Program-made: the position numbers and the translations under genes
Source of the DNA: Leptospira sanjuanensis
GTDB taxonomy: Bacteria; Spirochaetota; Leptospiria; Leptospirales; Leptospiraceae
Direction: 5' to 3'
Assembly: GCF_022267325.1 (NCBI RefSeq)
Contig: NZ_JAIZBG010000002.1
Coordinates: 399,579-463,578, forward strand
Length of the DNA stretch: 64,000 bases
Shown here: piece after piece, positions 9,104 through 19,439 of the stretch
How the letters are laid out: each line of letters opens with the position of its first letter
Numbering within the stretch: position 1 is the first letter of the stretch
Notes under the pieces: model-generated
What the model saw: only the letters and a program-made list of their open reading frames with translations
What the model was told of the DNA's origin: nothing
Database searches by the model: none

Positions 9104-10557
9104 AAAAAAGTGTGTTCATCGCTATTTTAGGATTTCTATTGATCGTCTTTTTCGGTCTTGTCGTACTCGACACAAAACTCTACGAACTCAAAGTCACTCT
9201 CGAAAAGAGAAAACTCTTCAACTTCTCCTTTTCGAGCGAAATTCTCCGGTCCAAATTCGAAAGTATTCTTTCCAACCGGGACAATATCCAAGCGGAGATG
9301 AATCTCAACAATCTCCAGAGTTCCCTGATCGAAAGCAATCATCTCGAATCGTTCAGCGTCGGGGTTTTACAGAGTTTCGGTTCGGTTTTGATCAACGCGG
9401 TCCGTTTCGTAACTGGCAAACCTCCCATCGATTTCGAAATCAATTCCTCCAAAATCCGCGCCTTGGAACACGCATTCAGTCTGGAACGGAACCAAGGTTA
9501 TAAGGAAGCCTACCAAGCCTACGGAGAAACGTTAGGCGACTTCGCAAAAGGAACGGACGAAAGCGGGTTCATTCTTCTTCATCAAGGATTTTGTCTCGCG
9601 GTTCAAGGAGAATTCGATCACGCTCTCAAGGATTTGGAAAGCGTTCTGGAAAACAATCCGGGAACCGTCTTCGCAAACGACGCGGAAATTCTCATCGCGA
9701 TCCTGCAAAAATCGAAACAAAGCGCCCAAGAGATCGAGGAGAATTTCGACAGTCCCGAATCCAGAGCCAGAGCCTTTTTTGCAAAGGGAAACTACGCCAA
9801 GGTTTTGGAAGAATTCGCCAAAGCGAAGATGGATTCCGCCGAGATGCGCTACATCCGCGCCTATTCTCTGGAAAAGACCGGAAATCAGAGCGCCGCGATC
9901 ACGGAATACGCAAAACTCGCCTTTTCCGATACGGATAAGGAAATCGCGATCAAAGCCAATCGAAGACTTCTGATGCTCGGATATTACTACAACGCCGGCA
10001 GCGAGATCGCGAGAATCTCCGATAAAAACGCGGAACGTCTCGGTGATAAGAGCGAAGCAGCGGAAATCAAAGCCTCTTCCGAAAAACTAAAACCCACTCC
10101 CAGCTTGGAGGACAGTTTCAAAAGTTTTCGGGAATCCGCCAAGGTCGACGACAAGAAAAATCTTCTCAGTTCCGAACTGCAGGATATCGTCTCTAAGTCG
10201 GACGCGTTCTTAAAAAAAGCGGAAGAAGAAGCGAAAGCCGACGCACGGAACTTTATCGCGGTGCAAGTCGCGGATTCCGTTCCCGTATACGGCGATAAGA
10301 TCGTAATCGACGGAGATCAGACAAAACTCTACTCCGCTCACTTCCCCGTTACGATACCGACCTACACGATCGATTCCATCGCGTTGATGAGAACTCCCGT
10401 GAAAGCGCAGCACAAACTTTTATTCGTTCGGAATTCGCAGAAAACCCCGTTTTTAAAAGCGATCTTCGAGGACGACCAATCGATCACCTTAATCGAAAAA
10501 AAATCCAAAAAGAAAATCAGCCTGAGCGAGCCGATACAAATCGAGTTATCCAAATGA
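9100..10557 (+). CDS. Membrane-anchored TPR-repeat protein of unknown function
   Basis: 485 residues. One N-terminal membrane helix (IAILGFLLIVFFGLVVL, about residues 7-24) precedes a long extracytoplasmic part. TPR-like helical repeats run from about residue 125 to 310: ALEHAFSLERNQGYKEAYQAYGET, FCLAVQGEFDHALKDLESVLENNPGTVFANDAEILI, AFFAKGNYAKVLEEFAKA and YSLEKTGNQSAAITEYAKLA. The Lys-rich C-terminal 130 residues are not recognised. It overlaps the SpoIIE phosphatase by 4 bases (ATGA) and the following gene in the same way. It may be a scaffold or sensory partner for the phosphatase; that is inferred from position only. Confidence 0.72.
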
Positions 10558-11567
10558 GAAGAATCCCGATCTACGTTCTATTGTTTACTTTTATCACGGC
10601 GAGTCTTTCCGCGCATCGAGTGATTTTAAAATCCGGAGAAGTTCTTTCGGGAGAATTGAAAGAAACGGAAGGCGCTTCCGATCATATCATTCTCAATACC
10701 GAAGACGAAGACATTAAGATTTTCAAAAAGGACGTGGCCGAGATCTTTTTCGAAGAATCCGGAAATCATCTTTGTATGCGTTTGAAAAAACAGGCCGAAA
10801 CGAAATGCGGTTTAAAACTTCTCAAACTCAATTCCAGCACGGTGTATTATATCGACGAAAACAACCGTTATCTCCGTGCGTCTTTCAAAGACTTGGAATC
10901 GATCACGATCGAAGCCGCTTCCACGAAGGTTTTGGAACAATTCGCGAAAGCCGGATTTTCCGTTTTAATTACGTCCAAAGATAAAAAAGAAGTTCGAGCG
11001 CCGATCGCGGAAGTGAACGAAAATTCGGTTCTCATTCAAAAAGAATCCGAACCCGTGCCGACCGAAATAACACGCGACGAAATCTCCACCCTTCATTACA
11101 AAACCGCGGAGGAGGAAAAAGAGATTTCGGAAGAAAGCACGAGCAAGGAAATCCGACTGATCGATTATCTGATTCCGGGTTATTACATTCGCAAACAGGG
11201 TTATGTCAAAAGCGGAACGACTTTGATGGGTTTGACGGCTTTTTTGATGGCCGGATCCGTCTATGAATTTATGGCTGCAAAGAACTCGGAAGGGAAAACC
11301 CCCGTTTATATTCCGCAAAGCAACGGATCGATTCTGTGGGCGGAACAAGCCAACGGAGAATTTGAAAAACACAAACAGCTGAATCAGCTTTTTTTAATTT
11401 CTTTGGCTTGCACGTATTTATTCAATGCGGTACTACTTACGTTTCCGGTGACGTTCGCCTTCTTTTTTCACGACGGAGCCGCGGCCCCCGCAATCAATCC
11501 GAGTCCGGAACTCAATCCGATCGGGAAAGATCAAAAAATCGAAATGAAAATCAATATTAATTTTTAG
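10554..11567 (+). CDS. Exported protein with two C-terminal membrane helices, unknown function
   Basis: 337 residues. An N-terminal signal segment (IPIYVLLFTFITASLSA) is followed by a soluble region that begins HRVILKSGEVLSGELKETEG and repeats a short beta pattern (a second unit at about residue 140: VLITSKDKKEVRAPIAEVNENSVLIQ). Two hydrophobic helices lie at about residues 220-240 and 275-297, and the C-terminus is polar. No known family is recognised. It overlaps the TPR gene by 4 bases and is followed after 10 bases by the STAS gene, so it belongs to the SpoIIE/STAS operon and may be an envelope component of that signalling route. Translation is certain enough from length and coupling; function is open. 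Confidence 0.7.
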   Translation: MRRIPIYVLLFTFITASLSAHRVILKSGEVLSGELKETEGASDHIILNTEDEDIKIFKKDVAEIFFEESGNHLCMRLKKQAETKCGLKLLKLNSSTVYYIDENNRYLRASFKDLESITIEAASTKVLEQFAKAGFSVLITSKDKKEVRAPIAEVNENSVLIQKESEPVPTEITRDEISTLHYKTAEEEKEISEESTSKEIRLIDYLIPGYYIRKQGYVKSGTTLMGLTAFLMAGSVYEFMAAKNSEGKTPVYIPQSNGSILWAEQANGEFEKHKQLNQLFLISLACTYLFNAVLLTFPVTFAFFFHDGAAAPAINPSPELNPIGKDQKIEMKININF

Positions 11568-11577
11568 GAAAACAAAA

Positions 11578-11976
11578 ATGGAAGCAACCAACAATTCAAA
11601 AGATGAGTTATCCGTAGAGATCGTGTCCAATTCTCACGTAAATCACTTACTAAAACCGCATATTACGATCGTGAAAACGAACGGGGAAGTAAATATTTTC
11701 TCTTCTAAGAAACTCAAGGATCTATTCAATCTGAAAATCGACGAAGGAGCGAGGGTTCTACTTTTAGATCTTTCCGCGACGACGCATATCGATTCTTCCG
11801 GACTCGCGGTTCTGATCAGCACGCAAGCCAGATTGATGAAGCAGTTAAAAGGAGCATTGATCGTGTATTCGATCCCGAACGCGATCAGCAAAATTTTCGA
11901 ATTAACAAGATTGGACAAATTGATTATATTGTCGATCGACTTGGACGAAGCAATGGACAAAGCGATGACGTTTTGA
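11578..11976 (+). CDS. STAS-domain anti-sigma factor antagonist (SpoIIAA/RsbV-like)
   Basis: 132 residues. The STAS core runs from about residue 27 to the end, with LLLDLSATTHIDSSGLAVLISTQARLMKQLKGALIVYSIP; the Ser pair in HIDSSGLAVL is at the position phosphorylated in SpoIIAA and RsbV. In the dephosphorylated form such proteins bind and remove an anti-sigma kinase. The upstream SpoIIE phosphatase in the same operon is its probable activator. The gene starts 10 bases after the previous stop and ends just before a strong terminator. Its extra N-terminal 25 residues (MEATNNSKDELSVEIVSNS) are polar and probably flexible. The matching kinase is not in the window. Confidence 0.88.
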   Translation: MEATNNSKDELSVEIVSNSHVNHLLKPHITIVKTNGEVNIFSSKKLKDLFNLKIDEGARVLLLDLSATTHIDSSGLAVLISTQARLMKQLKGALIVYSIPNAISKIFELTRLDKLIILSIDLDEAMDKAMTF

Positions 11977-12027
11977 TCGAAAAAAGAAGCGATTTTTCGG
12001 ACTCGAATGTTTCGGGTTCCGAAAGGG

Positions 12028-12082
12028 CCGCCCTACTCGAAAAGAGAACTTTCTTCCGAGGACTGGGCGGATAGATTTTTTT
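12028..12082 (+). terminator. Intrinsic terminator of the SpoIIE-STAS operon
   Basis: CCGCCC at 12028-12033 pairs with GGGCGG at 12065-12070. Inside it, CTCG pairs with CGAG and AAAG with CTTT. ATAGA and seven T follow (12076-12082). This is a clear stem with a U tract, 51 bases after the STAS stop. Confidence 0.72.
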
Positions 12083-12129
12083 CCGGAAGAATTCTTATCG
12101 AAAAAGATCCATTCTTCTAAAATTTCCCT

Positions 12130-12579
12130 TCAATAACTATCTTTAATCAGATAATCGAGGTGCAGACGAATATCGGACTCGTCGGTCGTATCGTCCAAAA
12201 GCGTATCGTTTGAAATCTTCTCATTCAAAACCTGAGCCAATTCCGAATCGTTCTTAGCGAGATAGACTCCGTTAAAAACGGAATAATTTTCGATCCACAA
12301 TTCCAACTTTCTACACTCGGATAAGATTACGCAATTCTGGTTTACCCGAATCGAGTCCGAGATCATCTTTCGAAAATTGGTAAGATTGATGAACTCTTCG
12401 TTTTCGATCTTATTCAAATCCAAAATGTAGATCCCCGAAAATTCGTCCAAAATCGATAGGATGATATCGCGAACGTTCATAATGGAACGATTGTCGATCA
12501 CTCCCGAAAGTTTAATCAACATAACTTTGGTAGTCGTTCCCTGTACATTGAATGTAACGAACTCATTACTAACCTGCAT
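12130..12579 (-). CDS. STAS-like cytosolic protein, unknown partner
   Basis: About 149 residues. The pattern VMLIKLSGVIDNRSIMNVRDIILSILDEFSGIYILDLNKI followed by alternating helices and strands resembles a STAS fold, but the usual D-S/T-S-G phosphoacceptor motif is replaced by NEEFINLTNFRK. It is therefore probably not a classical phospho-switch. The start at 12579 is preferred to an ATG 12 bases upstream because GAGGG precedes it. It lies directly after a DUF1554 lipoprotein on the same strand (9-base stop-to-ORF gap). The protein at 26898-27299 has a similar layout and the two may be paralogues. Function unknown; the fold is inferred. Confidence 0.6.
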   Translation of the reverse strand: MQVSNEFVTFNVQGTTTKVMLIKLSGVIDNRSIMNVRDIILSILDEFSGIYILDLNKIENEEFINLTNFRKMISDSIRVNQNCVILSECRKLELWIENYSVFNGVYLAKNDSELAQVLNEKISNDTLLDDTTDESDIRLHLDYLIKDSY

Positions 12580-12600
12580 TTGCGCCCTCATAGTTTGATT

Positions 12601-13644
12601 TTATTGTCTGATACATAAGATAGAATGACGGACATCGCAGTTCGAATACGAGTCGTCGAAAATGGAACTCATGACCAATGCCGAAACGGTGTTCGCACTC
12701 GAAGTCCAGTTCGAACAATCGACCGATGTCTGAAACGAATTGTAATATCCCGACCAAACGACGGGGGGATTCGGCAGAATCGAATTGGGAATCCCGTTGG
12801 TCAAAGGAATCGGAAGAATTCCCGACGGATCCTCCGAGGCGGGCGCGGGAGAATACGCCGCTCCTAAGAAGAAATGAATTCTTCTTTCATCGTTGCTGTG
12901 AATGTAATATCGCAAACCTCTGCGCATCGGCCAAACGGAGATTCCGCTCTGTTCGATGTTCAGGGCCGGTTTCCGAGTAACCGTAGTCGCTAAAAATGCG
13001 GAATATTCTCTTTTATCTCCGGGCAGAAAGTCGCTTTTTTCCGTCTGACAGATCGCATCCGCACCGGCAAGACCGCCTAAATCGCCGGTAAACCCGGTGC
13101 CGTTTGCCGTTGCAAAGAACATACATTTATCCGCTTCTAGGATCCGTATATTTACTTTTCCGATCCCAACGTTGTTTTCCGCTTTTAAACCAAGAACATA
13201 GTTCTCTTCTTCGCAATTTGCATCCGTAGCGACGGCAAGACGAATGAGAATTTTCGGGGAGCCGGACGTGCGTTGTATTTCCGCTTCCTCGGAGAAAGTC
13301 AAGGAGTCGTCGTCGGGCGCATTCAATTCTTTGAATATTTTGACTTTTTGAATATCCGAAGATGTCGTTATTCCCAGCTCTATGGTTCTGGAGCTCCCCT
13401 CTTCCAAAATCAGATTCTCAGTTCCGTTCCTCAAAGAATGAGCGCTGTATACGAATGCGTTTAACAGAAATCCGACCGGACTATGCGAAACATCGAGCTC
13501 GATCGGCTCCGCTTGTGCGCAGTGTAGAAGAAAAGCTCCCCCAAAGATCCAGAGTATATTTGTAAAATGAGTCGCTTGAAATTGCAACAAAGGATGTTTG
13601 AAAGAGCCTTTCCATCGAAAATCAAGACGAAGAACATTTGGCAT
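12601..13644 (-). CDS. DUF1554-domain lipoprotein (Leptospira surface-protein family)
   Basis: Up to 347 residues. A hydrophobic segment NILWIFGGAFLLHC ends in a lipobox-like LLHC, so the protein is probably lipidated. A beta-rich stretch follows (about 45-175), then the DUF1554 domain from CMFFATANGTGFTGDLGGLAGADAICQ to the end, with paired Cys residues (ADAICQ, SVDCSNW, SNCDVRHSILC). DUF1554 is related in fold to C-type-lectin/endostatin-like domains and is strongly expanded in Leptospira, so a surface adhesin or ligand-binding role is plausible. The first 28 residues before the signal segment are unusual for a lipoprotein; the true start may be a non-ATG codon further in. Family call is firm, start is not. 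Confidence 0.78.
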   Translation of the reverse strand: MPNVLRLDFRWKGSFKHPLLQFQATHFTNILWIFGGAFLLHCAQAEPIELDVSHSPVGFLLNAFVYSAHSLRNGTENLILEEGSSRTIELGITTSSDIQKVKIFKELNAPDDDSLTFSEEAEIQRTSGSPKILIRLAVATDANCEEENYVLGLKAENNVGIGKVNIRILEADKCMFFATANGTGFTGDLGGLAGADAICQTEKSDFLPGDKREYSAFLATTVTRKPALNIEQSGISVWPMRRGLRYYIHSNDERRIHFFLGAAYSPAPASEDPSGILPIPLTNGIPNSILPNPPVVWSGYYNSFQTSVDCSNWTSSANTVSALVMSSIFDDSYSNCDVRHSILCIRQ

Positions 13645-13959
13645 ACCTATAGTTTATAGAATCCACTGTCTTTGTTCGCCGCATTCTATAAAAGGAACAC
13701 TTTTTTATTATTGGCCCCTTGAAAGTTACAAAGCTATTCTATTCTTTAGGATTTTATGTTTTTCTAACTTATCAATTCGAATTCATATTTCTATTTTGAA
13801 TACTTTACTTTGATAATTCTGAAAAATGAATTTTAATTTAAAACGGATCAAACAAGTTTTACGATTCTTCGGTTGAAAGATAACCTAAATGCCGAGTCAG
13901 AAATCGACTGGAAAAATATTCGAATGGAAAGAGCGTTTAACGCAGAACGCTTGATGGGA

Positions 13960-15558
13960 TTATCGAGGAATTTGAAAGGAAGAAAGATCTTGAATCAAGG
14001 TCGGCTTTCCATAGTGATACCCTTGGAGATAATTCGCACCGTAATCGATCGCGATATTTTCCAAGGTCGCGTTTTCGATTCCTTCAAAAACGGTTTTCTT
14101 ACCGAGCGAAGAAAGAACTTGAGAAATGGCTTTCAAAACGCTTCGTTTGCTGTGATTGACGTCGACTCCGATCACAAGGCTTTTATCCAATTTCACATAA
14201 TCGCATTCGATTTTTTCGATTCTGGAAAAATTCGAATTCCCGATTCCGAAGTCGTCGATCGCAATCTGAAACCCGAAACGTTTTAAAATCGCCATCTGTT
14301 CGATGATCAGAGCGGTTTCTTCGTAACGGCTTTCCGTCATTTCCAAAACGATCGAATTCGGATTCAAATTCAGCTTTGAAAAATAAGAAATCAAATTGTC
14401 CGCAAATTCGGGATTCTTCAATTGAAATGGAGAAACGTTGATCGAAATCAATGCGTTCGAAACCGAAGAATCGCTTTTTCGAATTTGAGAAAGATCCCAG
14501 AGAGCGCTTTGAATCACCCAAGCTCCGATGGAACTGATCAAACCGGATTCTTCCGCTAAAGGAATAAACACGTCCGGACTGATCATCCCTTTTGCGGAAT
14601 GATTCCAGCGCGAAAGCGCTTCCAAAGAATGAAGTTCTTTCGTTTCCGAACGAACGATCGGTTGATAATACAAGAGGAGTTCCTTTTTGTGAACCGAATT
14701 GCGAAGGGATAAATACGTGGAAATCAGATTGGAAGAATCGTTTTGGCTCTGTGTCGCATAACGGCTGAACGGATAATCGATCACTTTTTTCAGATTGGCC
14801 CGCAGCCCTTTGAGAATTCGTAGCGGACTCGTATCGGTCTCCGCCGTATGGTAACCGCCGATCGAAAGTTTCAGATGAAATTCGTGATTTTCAATTTGAA
14901 TCGTGTTCTTCATATACGAAATCAAACTGGAAGGAATCCAATTGATATCGACGTCCGGTTTGTTGATCTGATACGCGAAGAAAATCTGATTCGTGGAAAT
15001 CCGAAGCCCCACGTTTTGACTGTTCGTAATCGTTAAGAATTCCGTATGCAGATCCAAAAAAACCGCTTCGTATACCTGAGTTTCGTATTTGTGAAGAAAG
15101 GGGTGATTGTAAATTTCAATGTTTACCAGATAAAAATACGTTTTTTCAAGCTTGAGAGTTCTCACCAAATCGTGTTTGAGAGAACGAAATCTTTGCACTC
15201 GATTCTTTTCGAGATTCGATAGAATTCGAGTCGTGGATTCGATATGCGCGAGAACGTAACCGCCTTTCGGATTGATTTCAAAATTAACCCGATAAATGCG
15301 ATCGTTGTTCGACCGCACCATCAACTGGACATTTCTGCCGTTCTTGAATCTGCGGAGAGTGGAAACGGCGGAATGAAGATTTCCGTAATCGATAAATCTT
15401 TCTACGATTTTTTTGAGTTTTGCTTCGGAATCCAAGAGCGGATTGTAATTCGGTTCGGAATACAATTGCTTCCCTTCCAGGTTATAGAGAGAATAACTAT
15501 ATACATCCATTACATGTGGCTTATTCTCAATGTAGAAAGCGCTGCTTTCAGAAATCAT
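13960..15558 (-). CDS. EAL-domain cyclic-di-GMP phosphodiesterase with degenerate GGDEF region
   Basis: 532 residues, no clear membrane segment. The N-terminal 120 residues look like a small sensory domain. Residues about 130-265 resemble a GGDEF fold without the catalytic motif (LSIGGYHTAETDTSPLRILKGLRANL). The EAL domain fills about 285-530 with the catalytic set visible: EAL at 313-315 in SLEALSRW, INVSPFQL, LEMTESRYEE, AIDDFGIG, VKLDKSL, FEGIEN and LQGYHYG. The enzyme should hydrolyse c-di-GMP to pGpG. An overlapping plus-strand frame at 13873-14286 is a shadow. The gene stands alone. Start at 15558 lacks a strong ribosome site, so a slightly later start is possible. Confidence 0.88.
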   Translation of the reverse strand: MISESSAFYIENKPHVMDVYSYSLYNLEGKQLYSEPNYNPLLDSEAKLKKIVERFIDYGNLHSAVSTLRRFKNGRNVQLMVRSNNDRIYRVNFEINPKGGYVLAHIESTTRILSNLEKNRVQRFRSLKHDLVRTLKLEKTYFYLVNIEIYNHPFLHKYETQVYEAVFLDLHTEFLTITNSQNVGLRISTNQIFFAYQINKPDVDINWIPSSLISYMKNTIQIENHEFHLKLSIGGYHTAETDTSPLRILKGLRANLKKVIDYPFSRYATQSQNDSSNLISTYLSLRNSVHKKELLLYYQPIVRSETKELHSLEALSRWNHSAKGMISPDVFIPLAEESGLISSIGAWVIQSALWDLSQIRKSDSSVSNALISINVSPFQLKNPEFADNLISYFSKLNLNPNSIVLEMTESRYEETALIIEQMAILKRFGFQIAIDDFGIGNSNFSRIEKIECDYVKLDKSLVIGVDVNHSKRSVLKAISQVLSSLGKKTVFEGIENATLENIAIDYGANYLQGYHYGKPTLIQDLSSFQIPR

Positions 15559-16922
15559 ACATCGATTTTATACTATAAATTCATTCTTTCTTTTCATCTT
15601 ATAACATAAATTTCAAAAGAAATTTAAGGAAAATTTTCAACTTATAGTAATCTATCCACTTCGATAAGAAGACCACAGCGATCAACGCAAATGAACAAAC
15701 CGATCGAAGAACGTTTCGTTTTGTTTTCAAGAAATTGGTAAATTATCACTTTCTAAAGTAGGCAAAGGATCCCCGCATGGCTCAACTAAGCTCACATCCT
15801 TCTTTTAGAAAAACCTTTTTTCTTCCCGGCGGTTTGTCGGCAGTTCAATTTATGAAAAGGAACGATTCTTTCAAAAAGAAAAAACGTGCAATGGGAACCT
15901 GCATTTCGGCAGGGCTCCCGAGTCGAATCTCCCCCAAACAAGGGATTTTTTTACAATTTTCTTTGAATAAAAAAGTGTCACTCACCGTCCTTCTCTTTTC
16001 TCGAGATGAATTTTCTGCGCGAGTCGCCTGATATCTTCGAAAACCTTCACGAATTTATGAATTTACATTCCTGTTGAACGGAAGCGTAGGCAAAAGGGGC
16101 ATTTCCTTTTAATTTTTTTTCTACTTTTACGGAGCGCATCAAAGCGATCATTCGTTTCTATGACGGAAAACGAAGTCGAATTGGGTAAAACGAGTTATAC
16201 GTTTCTCAATTCAGCATGTTTTTCTTTTTTCAAATCATCGCATTCGCACAAATTCATTTGAATTTCATGAAATCAATTCTTTCCATAATATAAATTGAAA
16301 TGTGCATTTCCTTTAATTCGACATGAATCTGTTGATTTGATTGCAGGCCCAACAGAAAGACTCAGAAATTAATTTCTTTCATTTCATTTAACGATAGAAC
16401 GTTAGATACAATCCTTATTCTCTTGCGACACTTCCGACCCAAGGATTCTTGAACTTCGTTTAACATTTTAAAGATTTCTAAATTAACGACTATACTCCGA
16501 AAATAAGAATTGGTTGATCTGTTTGTATTTTTTGAACATCAATTTAAAAAGAATTTATTTTTTTTTACAATACATTGATCGCAGGTTATAAACCGAATAA
16601 CCATAATCCAATTTAAGGATGGGTTCTGGAATATTTTACATACAAAAGAAACTATTTATCACTTGAATTGATCTTAATCTATAGAGTTGTTAATCGAAAT
16701 AAAAGTAATCACGAATATTCAAAATTTCTTTTACAATTTAAATGTCAATTTCACCTTCGTATATAGAATGATTTCTTTTAATTGAATTTGAATGGACCAA
16801 ATTGAATTCAAATTAAAAATGAATCTCGTGATTGGAATATGGTGAGTTCACTGACTTTAATTAGAGATGAGCTTTGGTTTTCTTAACAAATAAATGGAGA
16901 AGATACAAAGCGAATAACGGAT
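15559..16922. other. 1.36-kb AT-rich region without a supported gene
   Basis: The only notable frame is 15777-16031 (+, 84 codons). It has AAAGGATC before its ATG, but its sequence is rich in Lys, Ser and Phe and no family is recognised, so I do not call it. From about 16450 to 16900 the DNA is very AT-rich and probably carries the promoter of the AraC-type gene at 16923. No repeat or RNA gene was recognised. Confidence 0.5.
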
Positions 16923-18032
16923 ATGGCGAATATTTTAGATTCAATGTTAAATGAAGAAATCTTATTGAGCTTGATAAGATTTGGAGCGGGCTTTGCCTTA
17001 GTCCTGGGAATTGGAAGTTGGATTCGTGCGAACAGACAGATCGATTATCTGGTATCGACCGTCTTGGTATTGACGGCGATTTTTCAGTTCGTCGACGAAT
17101 CGAGCCTGAATTGGGTCACTCTTCCCTGGCTTCGTAAATTTCTCTTTTTGATCGATATCATCGCTTTAGCCGCAAGCGGCACGATCGTATTTCTGATCTC
17201 AACGATGATCTTTAAGAAGTTTTCGACCCTTCCTCTCATCTATTATTGGAATCTGTTGGGGCCTTTTATTCTCGCGCTGCCGATCGCGACGTTTTACGAG
17301 CAACAAGGCACTCAAGAGCTGGAATTCTTCTTATTTGCGGCCGATTTGTATGTTTTCGTCTATTTCGTAATTGCGGTAGCCAATGTATTTATCGACAAAA
17401 AATACGAATCTTCTTCGTTCAGTTTTCGGACAATTCTTACGCTGGTGATCTTGATTTCGCTGTGTATTCCCTTGGAAATCCTCGGAATCGTGTTTGAAAA
17501 CAAGATTCTCGTGCTTCTTTCCAGCGTCCACACCACGTTTGCGGTCGTTTTTTACTACTTTCTGACTCTCATCCATCCGAATCTTTTGGATTTTTTAACG
17601 ATCGAACCCGGCAAAAACCTAGTCAAACGTTCCCTTTTACACGACGTAGACATCAACGCGTTGGAAGAAAAACTCGCGCATATCATCAAAGAGGAAAGAA
17701 TTTATTTGGATGAAGACATCCGCCTCCCCGACGTTTCGGAAGAACTCGGAATTTCCGTTCATCAGCTTTCCTTTTTTCTGAATAATCATCTTGGAATCAA
17801 TTTCAACAACTATATCAATCGTTTCCGGGTGGAAGAAGCCAAGTCGATGTTGTTGAACGACCCGGCTCGTTCGGTTGTTTCGGTCGGAATCGCCGTCGGT
17901 TTCAATTCCAATTCTTCTTTTTATAAGGCTTTTTTAAAGGAGACGGGAATGTCACCGAAACAGTTTCGGGAAACTCAGCCCAAAGTGCTTCACTTTCAGT
18001 CTTCATCGGCGGACATTCAATTTAGAAATTAA
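16923..18032 (+). CDS. Membrane AraC-family regulator (multi-helix N-terminus + HTH_18)
   Basis: 369 residues. About seven hydrophobic helices occupy residues 12-220, then a linker and a C-terminal AraC domain of about 100 residues: IYLDEDIRLPDVSEELGISVHQLSFFLNNHLGINFNNYINRFRVEEAKSML and SVVSVGIAVGFNSNSSFYKAFLKETGMSPKQFRE. The second HTH with GFNSNSSFYKAFK-like spacing is diagnostic. The protein would sense a signal in the membrane and bind DNA from it. It is the first of two tandem regulators that precede an Lcl lipoprotein pair, an arrangement repeated at 53346. A terminator follows at 18065-18113. Target genes are unknown; the neighbouring Lcl genes are likely. Confidence 0.85.
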   Translation: MANILDSMLNEEILLSLIRFGAGFALVLGIGSWIRANRQIDYLVSTVLVLTAIFQFVDESSLNWVTLPWLRKFLFLIDIIALAASGTIVFLISTMIFKKFSTLPLIYYWNLLGPFILALPIATFYEQQGTQELEFFLFAADLYVFVYFVIAVANVFIDKKYESSSFSFRTILTLVILISLCIPLEILGIVFENKILVLLSSVHTTFAVVFYYFLTLIHPNLLDFLTIEPGKNLVKRSLLHDVDINALEEKLAHIIKEERIYLDEDIRLPDVSEELGISVHQLSFFLNNHLGINFNNYINRFRVEEAKSMLLNDPARSVVSVGIAVGFNSNSSFYKAFLKETGMSPKQFRETQPKVLHFQSSSADIQFRN

Positions 18033-18064
18033 GAATCCGGGAAAAGAATTGTATACGGAGCTTC

Positions 18065-18113
18065 CGGCAAACAAGGGTCATACGATTGTGACCCCGGTTC
18101 GCCGAGTTTTTTT
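18065..18113 (+). terminator. Intrinsic terminator after the first membrane AraC gene
   Basis: GGGTCA at 18075-18080 and TGACCC at 18089-18094 form the inner stem around an 8-base loop. CGGC at 18065-18068 and GCCG at 18101-18104 can extend it. Seven T follow at 18107-18113. Confidence 0.65.
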
Positions 18114-18293
18114 CTACGAGTTGTTATACGATCCTACTTCAGATTAAATTAAATTCTAAAATGGCATATATGATATTTATAATTTTCCTTTTTTAGAATT
18201 ATATTTACCGATGACCGGACGGGATCCGGCGGGTTATACTCGATGGAACGCAATACAAAGATAGAACGATTCTATTGCAAGGGATGATTTCGA

Positions 18294-19439
18294 ATGTTTA
18301 ATTTCAATAACTTCTCCGAGATTGTATCTTCTCTATTTTTTTCCGAGATTCATCTGTTCTACGCGCACGCGGCCGGCGTCGGAACGGGAATCGTGATGGC
18401 GATCGTAAAACTGTATTCGGGCAAAAGGGACGAATTCAGTAAGGCCTATGGAACGATTCTTCTCAGCGTCAGCATCTTTTTGATGGTGAACAACAAGGTC
18501 ATCTTCCCGCAGGAATCGGACCCGCGATTGGAAAAAGATCCTCTCTTTCTAGGAATTTATTTCGGTCTTGTTCTGTATGCGTCTTCCGCGGTTTTGATTT
18601 GTATCCGTTTCGTCCTCGATCGCCTACACAACCCTTGGTTTTACTGCAAGCGACTGATCGTAATCATCCCGATTGCGATGGGAAGCGCCTTCGCGGTTCC
18701 AGGAACGATTTTCATTTGTATTTGCGATTCGATCGCGGTTTCTCTGATGTCTTACACGACCGTTTGGTCCATCATAGAAATTCGATCTTCCGCAAAGCCC
18801 CGTGTTTTCTTTAACTTTCCTTTTATTACCTCTGCGATTACGCTTTCGCTGATTTTGGACTTGCTCGGAACCGTTCTGCATTCCACGAGAATTCTGATGT
18901 TTTCCGAGCTGATTCCGGGAATTATGATCGCGTATATCACTTTGATCGAACGGTTTTATCCGATTCTTTTCAGCCGCGCGTATGGAGAATCGAACAAGGA
19001 GTTTGTGGACAGTCATTCGTTGGTTGATTCTCCCGTGGAAGATCTGATGGAATCGGAGATGCTTTCGGAAGGTTCTAGAAACATTTTAGAAGGAGTGGAA
19101 CTGGAGAAGATCGAAGAAAGAATCAATTCCTTTCTTCAAGTGAGAGGTTACGCGGACGAAGAGTTGCGTTTGCCGGACTTTGCTTCCTATCTCGGACTTT
19201 CCACGCACCAAGCTTCGTATTATCTCAACAAACACATGTCCATGAAGTTTGCGGACTTCTTGAACATGAATCGGATCGAAGACGTTAAACGGAATCTAAG
19301 AAACAAGTCTCATATGAATTTATTGCAGATCGCTTTAGAATGCGGGTTCAACTCCGCTTCTTCCTTTCATCGAGCTTGTGTTAAATTTACGGGGAAGTCT
19401 CCGAGAGAATTTCGAAAACTAATCAATTCTCAGAATTGA
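18294..19439 (+). CDS. Membrane AraC-family regulator
   Basis: 381 residues. N-terminal membrane domain of about six or seven helices (residues 20-240), a linker rich in Glu ([32 protein letters not shown]), then the AraC domain: [49 protein letters not shown] and [49 protein letters not shown] stands before the ATG. It lies between another membrane AraC gene and the large Lcl lipoprotein gene, all on the plus strand but with separate promoters likely. Its AraC half is more like that of the regulator at 24248 (QASYYLNKH / QASFYLNNY, SFHRAC in both) than like its direct neighbour. Role in Lcl control is inferred. Confidence 0.85.
   Translation: MFNFNNFSEIVSSLFFSEIHLFYAHAAGVGTGIVMAIVKLYSGKRDEFSKAYGTILLSVSIFLMVNNKVIFPQESDPRLEKDPLFLGIYFGLVLYASSAVLICIRFVLDRLHNPWFYCKRLIVIIPIAMGSAFAVPGTIFICICDSIAVSLMSYTTVWSIIEIRSSAKPRVFFNFPFITSAITLSLILDLLGTVLHSTRILMFSELIPGIMIAYITLIERFYPILFSRAYGESNKEFVDSHSLVDSPVEDLMESEMLSEGSRNILEGVELEKIEERINSFLQVRGYADEELRLPDFASYLGLSTHQASYYLNKHMSMKFADFLNMNRIEDVKRNLRNKSHMNLLQIALECGFNSASSFHRACVKFTGKSPREFRKLINSQN

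Noticed and set aside
13873..14286. 137-codon plus-strand frame
   Set aside because: Most of it lies antisense to the EAL domain gene whose catalytic motifs are complete; it has no recognisable sequence of its own.
15777..16031. 84-codon frame with AAAGGATC before the ATG
   Set aside because: The ribosome-site-like sequence is suggestive but the protein is Lys/Ser/Phe-rich with no domain, and nothing around it supports a gene.
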